Assembly (NCBI GenBank): GCA_902594745.1
Contig: CACJNF010000004.1
Coordinates: 1-64,000, forward strand
DNA from: an uncultured Bacteroidota bacterium
Lineage (GTDB): Bacteria > Bacteroidota > Bacteroidia > Flavobacteriales > Flavobacteriaceae
Length of the DNA: 64,000 nucleotides
Direction of reading: 5' to 3'
In this document: piece after piece, positions 55,710 through 64,000 of the stretch
How positions within the stretch are numbered: the stretch's first letter is position 1
Layout of the letters: each line of letters starts with the position of its first letter
The notes under the pieces: generated by a model
What the model saw: the letters and a program-made list of their open reading frames with translations, nothing else
Told to the model about the DNA's origin: nothing
Databases searched by the model: none
Translations under genes and position numbers: made by a program

Positions 55710-57956
55710 CGCCTTGGTATGAGAAAAGTAATATTCTACATCATCACCCTTTTTATTTCAAACCTTTGTATTGCTCAAAAACAATACATACTTTCTAAAA
55801 CCGATGGTTCAAAAATAGTGATGGATGGATTTATCTCTGATGATGAGAAATCTATTTCCTATAAAAAAACAGTGGATTATGAGTGGCAACCTGGATACAA
55901 TACTCCAGCTAAATTAGAAACAGATATTTATATGAGTTATACTGAAGAGTTCATATACTTTGGTGTTAAAGCATATAGTAATCCTGAAGATATAAGAGGT
56001 CAAGTGAGGCCAAGAGATGAAATGGCAATGGGATTAAATGAAGACATAGTGTTTCTTAGATTTGATCCTTATCTAGATGCTCGAAGTGTTTATTTGCTTG
56101 CATCAAATGCTTATGGAAGCCAGTCAGATATTAGGGCAAAGCAAGCAATAAATGATGAAGATAGATATGACTCTTCGTTTAATGCTATATATGAAACTAT
56201 CTCAAGTATTAATGAGGACGGATATACCGTTGAATTTTTAATTCCTTTCACTTCAATCCCACATCCCAAAGGCGAAGATAAAATTTGGGGGTTCAATGTT
56301 ACAAGATATTTTACTCTTGATGGAAATGGAATATTCACTATGAGCGATAAATATGATAGGGATAATCCATGTAGAATATGTCAAATAAAAGGTAGATTAA
56401 TAATGAATGATGTGCCTTTTAAAAGAAATACCGAATTACTTCCATATGTATCATCGAATCTTTCTGGAGAAAGAGTTTCAGATGGTCAACCCATAGAGTA
56501 TGAAAAAAGCAAAAATGAATTTGGAATTGGAATTAAATATGATATTAATTCATCATCTACAGCTGAACTCACAATTAACCCTGACTTCTCACAAATAGAG
56601 GCTGACGAAACTCAAATTGACGTTAATTCAGCATACGCTCTTCAGTATCCTGAGTTAAGGCCATACTTTAGTCGTGGAATGGATCTGCTTAATTTTTTAG
56701 ACGGTGCATTTTATTCAAGAACCATTAATTCTCCGTCTATATCGTCTAAAGTTACTCTTCAAAATAAAAATTCAAGTTCTATAATCCTCACAGCTGTAGA
56801 TCAAAAATCACCTTATCTGATTGGTGGTGAAGATAAATCTTATTTTGGTGAAGGGGGTATTAGCTATGTTAACACCTATAGGCACCAGAGAGTAGTTGAC
56901 CAAAATACAAAATATGGATTTTTCACAACTAACAGATTTTATGAAGGAGGTGGTAGTGGAAATTTATTTGGTATTGATGGACTGTTTACATTTAATAAAA
57001 TTTGGAAATTTCAGTTTGAGTTTATTAAAAACTTTAATGTTGAACCAGTTGCTAATTGGGTAGATAGCAATGATACTTTCAGTGATAAAACAGTAAAGCT
57101 TGATGGTGAGAAGTTCAATGGTCATGCTAATTACTTAAGAATCATAAGAAAAACTGAAAACTGGGAATCAATCATATTTTATAGAGACATATCAGCAAAT
57201 TATAGGGCAGATTTAGGATTTGTTCCAAAGAATAATAGAAGATGGCTAACTATTTCTCAAGGATTTGAAAAACTAATAGGCTCAAAATATCTTCAAGAAT
57301 ATACTGTAACCGTAAAAGGAGATATTACAAACAATATTAATGGAGAAAAAAAGTCAAGAAATTTAGATATTGATCTTGGAATAACTACAGTTGGGGCGAC
57401 TACAATTAGTTATAATTATGATATCAATTTCTTTAGAAATTATTTAGGTAAAGATTTTAGGAATGTGGGTAAGTCAACATTTTTAATTATCAGCAATCCC
57501 ACAAAGGAACTGAGTCTCTTAGCCAGAATAGTATTTGGAAGAGAGATTGCTTTTAATGAAGATGATCCTGAAATTGGAAAAGAAAGCTCAGTCTTTTTCA
57601 GCCTCAACTATAAGGTGGGCAATAATTTAAATATTAATCCTTCATTGCGATTTTCGAAACTGAAGAAAATTAATAAAACCGGTATATTCTATGATGGGTA
57701 CATTGCTAGGTTATCTTCGAGATATCAATTCAATAACGATTTAAGCCTTAGGATTATATCTGAGTATGACGATTTTAATGATAAATTTTATGTACAACCC
57801 CTACTTGAATGGAATCCAAATCCTTCCACCATTTTCTATATTGGAGGTAATCAAAATTCATCAAATATTTTTAATGTTGATCCTGAAGAATTTAATCCAT
57901 TCATAATAAATAGGTCTCAGTTTTTTATAAAATTTCAATACTTAATTGGAGTTTAG
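55707..57956 (+). CDS. DUF5916-type outer-membrane protein, third paralog (start likely 55719)
   Basis: NPDFSQIEADETQIDVNSAYALQYPELRPYFSRG; RSQFFIKFQYLIGV. Confidence 0.88.
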   Translation: MRLGMRKVIFYIITLFISNLCIAQKQYILSKTDGSKIVMDGFISDDEKSISYKKTVDYEWQPGYNTPAKLETDIYMSYTEEFIYFGVKAYSNPEDIRGQVRPRDEMAMGLNEDIVFLRFDPYLDARSVYLLASNAYGSQSDIRAKQAINDEDRYDSSFNAIYETISSINEDGYTVEFLIPFTSIPHPKGEDKIWGFNVTRYFTLDGNGIFTMSDKYDRDNPCRICQIKGRLIMNDVPFKRNTELLPYVSSNLSGERVSDGQPIEYEKSKNEFGIGIKYDINSSSTAELTINPDFSQIEADETQIDVNSAYALQYPELRPYFSRGMDLLNFLDGAFYSRTINSPSISSKVTLQNKNSSSIILTAVDQKSPYLIGGEDKSYFGEGGISYVNTYRHQRVVDQNTKYGFFTTNRFYEGGGSGNLFGIDGLFTFNKIWKFQFEFIKNFNVEPVANWVDSNDTFSDKTVKLDGEKFNGHANYLRIIRKTENWESIIFYRDISANYRADLGFVPKNNRRWLTISQGFEKLIGSKYLQEYTVTVKGDITNNINGEKKSRNLDIDLGITTVGATTISYNYDINFFRNYLGKDFRNVGKSTFLIISNPTKELSLLARIVFGREIAFNEDDPEIGKESSVFFSLNYKVGNNLNINPSLRFSKLKKINKTGIFYDGYIARLSSRYQFNNDLSLRIISEYDDFNDKFYVQPLLEWNPNPSTIFYIGGNQNSSNIFNVDPEEFNPFIINRSQFFIKFQYLIGV

Positions 57957-58398
57957 CCTCTATTCATTATATTTAAGTATGAAAAATAAAATTTTACTTT
58001 TTGTATTTATTATTACTTTTTCTTCCTGTAGCATTTTTCAGAAGACACAAACTGTAAGCCAGAATGTTGAAACATCTACAAGTGAACCTGAAGATTCACT
58101 CCAAAAATTTGTAGGTAATTATGATATTGCAGTTTTTGGTCTACCCGATGGTAGCGATTTGATAGTTGCTATGAATGTATCAAAAAGTGGAGATGGTCTA
58201 ACAACGGTTTTCACATCTGATGAAGCTAACCAAGGGTTTGAAATTCTTAGAACAGAAGTTGAAGATGATATTCTTTATATAGATATTTATGTAAAAGATT
58301 ACGGAATAAATACTGCTTTTGAAATTTATGTTGAAGGGAATCAAGTGACTGGATATCTTGCAGATATGTTTGAGCTAGAGGGTGTTAAATCAGATTAA
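57946..58398 (+). CDS. hypothetical lipoprotein (start likely 57979)
   Basis: MKNKILLFVFIITFSSCSIF. Confidence 0.7.
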   Translation: MEFSLYSLYLSMKNKILLFVFIITFSSCSIFQKTQTVSQNVETSTSEPEDSLQKFVGNYDIAVFGLPDGSDLIVAMNVSKSGDGLTTVFTSDEANQGFEILRTEVEDDILYIDIYVKDYGINTAFEIYVEGNQVTGYLADMFELEGVKSD

Positions 58399-58400
58399 AT

Positions 58401-58769
58401 TTACTGAGAGATTTCGTATTCGAACTCCCATAAAGGGTTGTCTAATTTATTAATAATGTAATTTAGTGTAAGCTCTTCACCAGATGATATTTCTTTATCT
58501 GTTATAATTCTAATGTGCTTTATATTTCCAAGTGATTCATGAGACTCTGATACAGTTGCTTTACAATTTGGCATTTCATGATGATTGATAAATGCCCCTA
58601 ACGGGAGTCTAATATAATTATCAGGAAATCTATTATCATAAACATGTGAAATACCAAGATCAGTTTCTGATGGCAAGTCTTTAGTAGCAAATACTCCTAG
58701 ACCTTCAATTTTACTTTCTCTGATTGTAATTGAATCTGGAAGAGGTCTCCATTCTTTTTTTTCATTCAT
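58401..58769 (-). CDS. SET domain-containing protein
   Basis: ESKIEGLGVFATKDLPSETDLG, GAFINHHEMPNCKA, DKEISSGEELTLNYI. Confidence 0.88.
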   Translation of the reverse strand: MNEKKEWRPLPDSITIRESKIEGLGVFATKDLPSETDLGISHVYDNRFPDNYIRLPLGAFINHHEMPNCKATVSESHESLGNIKHIRIITDKEISSGEELTLNYIINKLDNPLWEFEYEISQ

Positions 58770-58818
58770 ATTTTCAATTTAAAAATAAAAATTCAATTGA
58801 ACTGAAATAATTTAAATC

Positions 58819-59469
58819 TTAATTACATTCAATTTCATACTCTTGCCAAGATTTATCTGGTGTAGAGTTTGGGAAGTAGTAACATTTTTTTGAACTATCA
58901 GGAAAAATTACATTTTTATAAAACGCTGTTGGGACATGAGCTCCTGTATCTAAAACTATATGTGAAGAGTCAAACTCAAGATATATTTCGATATCAATAT
59001 CGCCAAGCTCATCAGCCCATTGCCTTACCTGTTCTTCCAATTGAACCCAGGTACCTCGATTTAAATCGTCATATTGAAGTGCAACATTTAAATATGAAAA
59101 AGTAGAGTATAAGTTCTCATATGAATCATTGAATGATCCTGCTGGAGCCATATGTCCTCTATCCCACCTATTTGAATAATAGTCTTGATCATCGGAAGTG
59201 TAAATTGAATCTACAGTATAGAATTGCATTCCATCCCTATCAGCATTCTTAACAATATCTCTAACAGTATATTTTACCCAATTAGGTTGTTCATATTTTT
59301 CATTATATGAAATTTGAAAAATATTATTTGATACCAAAAGAGAATCAACCCTTGCCCTTGTTAATGAATTGGTGTTTGAATTATTTTCATTCTCTGTTTT
59401 AACTGAAGTCGAATCCTGCTTAGAACAGGATGTAAAAAAAATTAAACAAAAAATTAAATATCTAATCAT
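58819..59469 (-). CDS. DNA/RNA non-specific endonuclease (NUC1 family) lipoprotein
   Basis: Lipobox FFTSCSK; YSNRWDRGHMAPAGSFND. Confidence 0.9.
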   Translation of the reverse strand: MIRYLIFCLIFFTSCSKQDSTSVKTENENNSNTNSLTRARVDSLLVSNNIFQISYNEKYEQPNWVKYTVRDIVKNADRDGMQFYTVDSIYTSDDQDYYSNRWDRGHMAPAGSFNDSYENLYSTFSYLNVALQYDDLNRGTWVQLEEQVRQWADELGDIDIEIYLEFDSSHIVLDTGAHVPTAFYKNVIFPDSSKKCYYFPNSTPDKSWQEYEIECN

Positions 59470-60332
59470 TAAGATTTAACAAGTTTTCTCATAAGCCCTT
59501 CTTGAGCTACTGATGCTATCATAGTTCCATTTTCAGTAAACATACTTCCTCTAGCAAACCCCCTTGCATTAGATGCACTTGGACTTTTCATATCATATAA
59601 AATCCAATCATTTATAGAAAAGTCTCTGTGAAACCACAGTGCATGATCAAGGCTTGCGTAGTAAGCCCTTGTCTTTGCAATTTCTTTTCTATGAGGTAAA
59701 GAAGCCGAAGCCAAAAGTTGATAATCACTGACAAATGCTAATAATTGATGATGAAAAGAAAGCGGTAAATCAATTTTGTCTTTTAGTCTAAGCCAACAAT
59801 GGTTATAAGGAAGATCATTTTCTTTTCTCATAAAAATGTTTTTACCAACAGGTTTAAACTCAAATACTTTTGGATGAGCCATAAGGAAAAGTTGATACTT
59901 CTCTGCTAATTCATCCTTATGCTTTTCTGCCTGTTGAAAATCAGTTAATAGTAAATCTGGACTAAGAACATTTGGCATTTGAACTTGATGATCAAAACCT
60001 TTTTCTTTTTTTTGAAAAGAAGATGCCATATTAAAAATAGCCTTATCATTTTGAAATGCAACAACTCTCCTAGTTGTAAAACTTCCTCCATTTCGAATTT
60101 TATCTACTTCATAAGTAACTGGTATATCTAAATTTCCTGGAAGTATAAAATAACCATGCATTGAATGAGCTATTCTGTCGTCGGGAACAGTTTGATATGC
60201 AGCATGAAGAGACTGACTCAAAACTTGTCCACCAAAAACTCTTCCCCAAACTGTCTCGTAATTCTTTCCTTCAAACCTGTTATCATCAATTTTTTTTAGA
60301 GTTACTATATCCAATAATTCTTTTATATCCAT
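59469..60332 (-). CDS. tesB: acyl-CoA thioesterase II
   Basis: WGRVFGGQVLSQSLHAAYQTVPDDRIAHSMHGYFILPGN, SLDHALWFHRDFSINDWILYDMKSPSASNARGFARG. Confidence 0.94.
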   Translation of the reverse strand: MDIKELLDIVTLKKIDDNRFEGKNYETVWGRVFGGQVLSQSLHAAYQTVPDDRIAHSMHGYFILPGNLDIPVTYEVDKIRNGGSFTTRRVVAFQNDKAIFNMASSFQKKEKGFDHQVQMPNVLSPDLLLTDFQQAEKHKDELAEKYQLFLMAHPKVFEFKPVGKNIFMRKENDLPYNHCWLRLKDKIDLPLSFHHQLLAFVSDYQLLASASLPHRKEIAKTRAYYASLDHALWFHRDFSINDWILYDMKSPSASNARGFARGSMFTENGTMIASVAQEGLMRKLVKS

Positions 60333-60427
60333 AATAAATTTTAATAAACCCCAATAAAATTAGGGCTTCATGAAGCAAAGTTACTAAAGTTTTATTATCT
60401 TGCGACTCTAAACAAATTAAACTTTTA

Positions 60428-61738
60428 ATGAAAAAAATATTAACCAACGCATTTTTGGCAATAACTTTTTTTGCTTCTAATGCACAAGAAATCAATATAG
60501 TAGAATATGATTTAGATAATGGACTACACATTATACTTCATCAAGATAATTCTGCTCCTGTAGTATCAACGGTTCTTCAATATCATGTTGGATCTAAAGA
60601 TGAATATACAGGCATAAAAGGATTTGCTCATCTTTTTGAGCATATGCTTGGTAAAGAAACAAAAAATATGAAATCTGGAGAATGGTATAAGATATATAGA
60701 TCTAGAGGAGGTAATGGAAATGCATCAACAAGTGTAGATTTAACTTCATACTATGTCACACTGCCATCAAATAGTCTTGAGTTAGCTTTATGGCGATACT
60801 CTGAAATTATGTTACATCCCGTAATTGATCAAGAGACAATTGATGTTCAGAGAGAGGCTGTTAAAGAAGAAAAAAGACAAAGAGATAATCAGCCATATGG
60901 AAGGTTTTATCAATATTTGAAAGAAAACTTTTTTGAAGTTCATCCATATAAGTTTCCTATAATTGGGTTTATAGAAGACTTAGATAGTTCATCTCTAGAA
61001 GATTTTAAAGATTTTAAAGAAAAATTTTATTCACCAAGTAATGCTGTATTTGTAATTGCAGGAGATATAGATATTGATGAAACAAAAAAGCTAGTCTCAT
61101 ATTATTTTGATGAAGTCCCAGATAAGGGGGAGAAACCTATAAAGTCATACCCAAAAGAAAAACCTTTTGAGCAGAAGAGGGTTCAAGAATTTGATCCTAA
61201 TATTCAAATTCCAGCACTATTTTATGCATTCAGGACTCCTTCTGCAACTGAAAGAGACTCTTCAGTGCTTAATTATATCTCAACATATTTAAGCGGTGGT
61301 GAAAGCTCAGTCTTATACAAAAAATTAGTTGATGAAAAAGAGATGGCGCTAGCTGTTCAAGCAATTAATATTGATCAAGAAGACTACAGCATGTTTGCAA
61401 TTTTGATATTACCTCAAGGAGAAACCAGTTTTGAAGATTTAATAAATGAAGTTGAAGTTGAAATAAGTAAAATTCAGAAAGAAATGATTTCTGAAAATGA
61501 TTATCAGAAAATTCAAAACAATTTAGAAAATATTTATGTGTCATCTCTTGGGTCAGTTAGTGGAATAAGCCAAAGCTTAGCTAGATATCACAATATTTAT
61601 GAGGATGCATCAATGATTAACAAAATATCAGATATAGTAAGGTCAGTTTCAATAGAAGAGATTCAAGCTGTAGCAAATAAATATCTAAACAAAGATCAAA
61701 GATTAATAATGGAATACCTTCCAGAAACAAATGAATAA
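60428..61738 (+). CDS. M16 family zinc metallopeptidase, catalytic subunit
   Basis: GIKGFAHLFEHMLGKETK (HxxEH) and VDVQREAVKEE region. Confidence 0.94.
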   Translation: MKKILTNAFLAITFFASNAQEINIVEYDLDNGLHIILHQDNSAPVVSTVLQYHVGSKDEYTGIKGFAHLFEHMLGKETKNMKSGEWYKIYRSRGGNGNASTSVDLTSYYVTLPSNSLELALWRYSEIMLHPVIDQETIDVQREAVKEEKRQRDNQPYGRFYQYLKENFFEVHPYKFPIIGFIEDLDSSSLEDFKDFKEKFYSPSNAVFVIAGDIDIDETKKLVSYYFDEVPDKGEKPIKSYPKEKPFEQKRVQEFDPNIQIPALFYAFRTPSATERDSSVLNYISTYLSGGESSVLYKKLVDEKEMALAVQAINIDQEDYSMFAILILPQGETSFEDLINEVEVEISKIQKEMISENDYQKIQNNLENIYVSSLGSVSGISQSLARYHNIYEDASMINKISDIVRSVSIEEIQAVANKYLNKDQRLIMEYLPETNE

Positions 61739-61741
61739 ATC

Positions 61742-63874
61742 ATGAAAAAAAATTTAAAATATATATTTATGCTTGGGTTAATTAAGAAATTAATCATTTT
61801 ATCAGTTATCACTGTTTCATCCACTTTATATAGTCAAGTTGATAGAACAATGCCTGACGCTGGGCCAGCCCCTGTTATTAAATTTAACGAGCCCTTCACC
61901 AAAAAATTATCAAATAACTTGACGCTTATGGTAGTTGTAAATAAAAAGCTTCCAACTGCATCTGCGACATTGATTATTGACAACCCTCCTATCCTTGAAA
62001 AAAATCTCTCAGGAATAAAAGATCTAGTTACAGCTACTATGGGAAAAGGTAACAAGTTTCAATCTAAAGACGAGTTTATTGAAGAAAAAGATTTTATGGG
62101 TTCATTTTTGAGTTATAATTCAAGTGGAGGCTCTTTCTCTTCATTGTCAAGATACTTTGAAAGAACAATGACCATGTTTGCTCAAGGTGCAATTTATCCA
62201 GTTTTTGATAAAGATGAATTTGAAAAAGAAAAGAAAAAGTTAATTGAGGCACTAAAAATTGATGAAAAGAATTCTGCATCAATTGCAAGAAGAGTTGAAA
62301 ATGTTATTGCATATGGTGATGGTCATCCTAGCTCTGAGTTTACAACCGAAGCTAGCGTGTCTAATATCAATATTGATAACATAAAAGAATTTTACAATAC
62401 TTATTTTAAACCAAATAATGCTTATTTAGTTGTTATTGGTGATATAGATCTTGAGAAGACAATCAGTTTATCTGAAAATCTATTTTCAGAGTGGAGTTAT
62501 TCCAACACCTTAGATAGTATGTTTGGTCAAGACTCAGAGAATGAGTTTACCGATCCTGAAATTTCTAGCTCAACTAAGATACACGTTGTTGATGTCCCTA
62601 ATGCTGCAAATGTTGAAATTAACTTTCAAAATGTTGTAGATAGAAAAACAAGTGATAAAGACTATTTCTCTGCAAATGTTGCAAATAGAGTTTTAGGAGC
62701 AGGACCTGAGTCCAGACTATTTTCAGTAATAAGAGAAGAGAAAGGATATGCATATGGTGCTTACTCTGGTTTACCAACTAACTCCAAAAGAAAAACAAAA
62801 TTTCAGGCAAGAACAACTGTAAGAACTGAAGTTGTTGATAGTGCAATAGTTGAGATGTATAATCAACTTGCAATTATGAGAAATAATCCAATAACTGATG
62901 AGGAACTTTCAAATGTTAAATCAGGATACTTTGGCTCATTTGCTATGTCAATGGAAGAGCCAACTACAATTGCAAATCAAGCTTTATCTATTAGAACAGA
63001 GAATTTACCGGATGATTTCTACAAAACCTTTTTGAGCAATTTAAATGAGGTTACCAAAGATGATGTAATTGAATCATCAAATAAGTTTTTCTTGATAGAT
63101 AATGCTCAAATTGTTGTTACAGGTAAGATTAGAGATATAATGGATAAACTTGAGAATATATCTCTAGGTGGAAATGAAATTGAAGTTGTTTATCATGACA
63201 ATTATGGTAAGATAATAGGTAAACCTGATTATTCTATTGACTCAAGTATTACAGCTGAAACAGTTGTAAAAAATTATATTGATGCTATAGGTGGTAAGGA
63301 AAAGTTATCTAAAGTTTCATCAATTGAAACAAAGGCGACTTCCAATATTCAAGGAACAGTTCTGGAAATGTATAGTATAAAAAATAATCAAAATCAATCT
63401 TTAATGGAAATGTCTGCCATGGGAATGACAATAGCTAAAACTGTTTTTAATAAATTTCAAGGCTATAACGAAGTAAATGGTCAGAGGATTCCATTGACAG
63501 AAGTTGAACTTGAACAAGCTATTATAAATTCTGCTTTATTTTCAGAATTAAACTTTGATTTTTCTCTAGTTGAGCTGGTTGGAACATCTGATGTTGAAGG
63601 AGATAAAGCTTATGAAATAAAAGTGACTGATAATAAATCTGTTTTTTACTCAGTTGATACTGGGCTTAAATTGAAAGAAGTGGAATCACAGGAGGTTGAA
63701 GGAAATCTAATTGTTGGGGAAACCTACTACAGAGAGTATGAAGAGGTTGAAGGAATTCTTTTACCTAAGGTAATTAATCAGGTTAGTGCTTCAATTCCAA
63801 TACCTGGTGGAATTACATTTAAAGCAACTTCTATTAAATTAAATGTTGAGACAAAAGAATCTGACTTTAATTAA
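61742..63874 (+). CDS. M16 family non-catalytic subunit with C-terminal LolA-like extension
   Basis: No HxxEH (GIKDLVTATMGKGNKF); RVLGAGPESRLFSVIREEKGYAYGAYSG; C-terminal NYIDAIGGKEKLSKVSSIETKATSNIQG. Confidence 0.9.
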   Translation: MKKNLKYIFMLGLIKKLIILSVITVSSTLYSQVDRTMPDAGPAPVIKFNEPFTKKLSNNLTLMVVVNKKLPTASATLIIDNPPILEKNLSGIKDLVTATMGKGNKFQSKDEFIEEKDFMGSFLSYNSSGGSFSSLSRYFERTMTMFAQGAIYPVFDKDEFEKEKKKLIEALKIDEKNSASIARRVENVIAYGDGHPSSEFTTEASVSNINIDNIKEFYNTYFKPNNAYLVVIGDIDLEKTISLSENLFSEWSYSNTLDSMFGQDSENEFTDPEISSSTKIHVVDVPNAANVEINFQNVVDRKTSDKDYFSANVANRVLGAGPESRLFSVIREEKGYAYGAYSGLPTNSKRKTKFQARTTVRTEVVDSAIVEMYNQLAIMRNNPITDEELSNVKSGYFGSFAMSMEEPTTIANQALSIRTENLPDDFYKTFLSNLNEVTKDDVIESSNKFFLIDNAQIVVTGKIRDIMDKLENISLGGNEIEVVYHDNYGKIIGKPDYSIDSSITAETVVKNYIDAIGGKEKLSKVSSIETKATSNIQGTVLEMYSIKNNQNQSLMEMSAMGMTIAKTVFNKFQGYNEVNGQRIPLTEVELEQAIINSALFSELNFDFSLVELVGTSDVEGDKAYEIKVTDNKSVFYSVDTGLKLKEVESQEVEGNLIVGETYYREYEEVEGILLPKVINQVSASIPIPGGITFKATSIKLNVETKESDFN

Positions 63875-63891
63875 GAAATAATACTTTTAAA

Positions 63892-63924
63892 AAAGGCATC
63901 TAATTATTTGATGCCTTTTTTTTT
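63892..63924. terminator. convergent hairpin terminator
   Basis: aaaaggcatctaattatttgatgcctttttttttg. Confidence 0.75.
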
Positions 63925-64000
63925 GTTACAAGATATACCCCAACTAAAATAACGGATGTACCTATAAACTGAATTAATTTAAAATCTTCTCCATCTAATA
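63900..64000 (-). CDS. C-terminal fragment of probable EamA/DMT-type transporter (runs off window end)
   Basis: LDGEDFKLIQFIGTSVILVGVYLVTKKKASNN*, typical final TM of EamA proteins. Confidence 0.5.
   Translation of the reverse strand, partial: LDGEDFKLIQFIGTSVILVGVYLVTKKKASNN

Noticed and set aside
60428-63874. M16 peptidase pair as a novel system
   Set aside because: HxxEH-containing plus non-catalytic subunit pairs are a well-known arrangement.

Overview
AT-rich chromosomal window of a marine Flavobacteriia-like bacterium, judged from flavobacterial TAnnTTTG -7 boxes, many secreted or lipoprotein genes, TonB receptor, DUF5916-type barrels and a YpdA-like enzyme. Most of the window is housekeeping or accessory metabolism: GH3, a secreted ADP-ribosylglycohydrolase, an amino-acid/amine cluster, TorF-PII-Amt, Rieske/b561/YceI, three DUF5916 paralogs, an IDO-like dioxygenase and an M16 peptidase pair. 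The most unusual region is a compact integrated element of about 4.7 kb at a tRNA-Asn gene (1644..6408). It is bounded by perfect 28-bp direct repeats of the tRNA 3' end. It encodes a tyrosine integrase with a long C-terminal extension, a small HUH (rolling-circle type) Rep candidate, a ribbon-helix-helix-like protein missing from the ORF track, a TerS-like protein and two orphan proteins. It also carries three pairs of the 9-mer TGTACCTTA spaced 11-12 bp apart, at both ends and in the middle, and a hairpin beside rep. I propose it is a minimal phage satellite or integrative ssDNA-type replicon; that is inference. Other points of interest are a His-rich metal-uptake locus with a perfect inverted repeat, a three-hairpin leader before a 40-aa ORF, two multidomain fusions, a 9-unit VNTR in a cupredoxin lipoprotein, and a candidate Rieske/b561/YceI electron-transfer operon. 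No CRISPR, rRNA or IS element was recognised.
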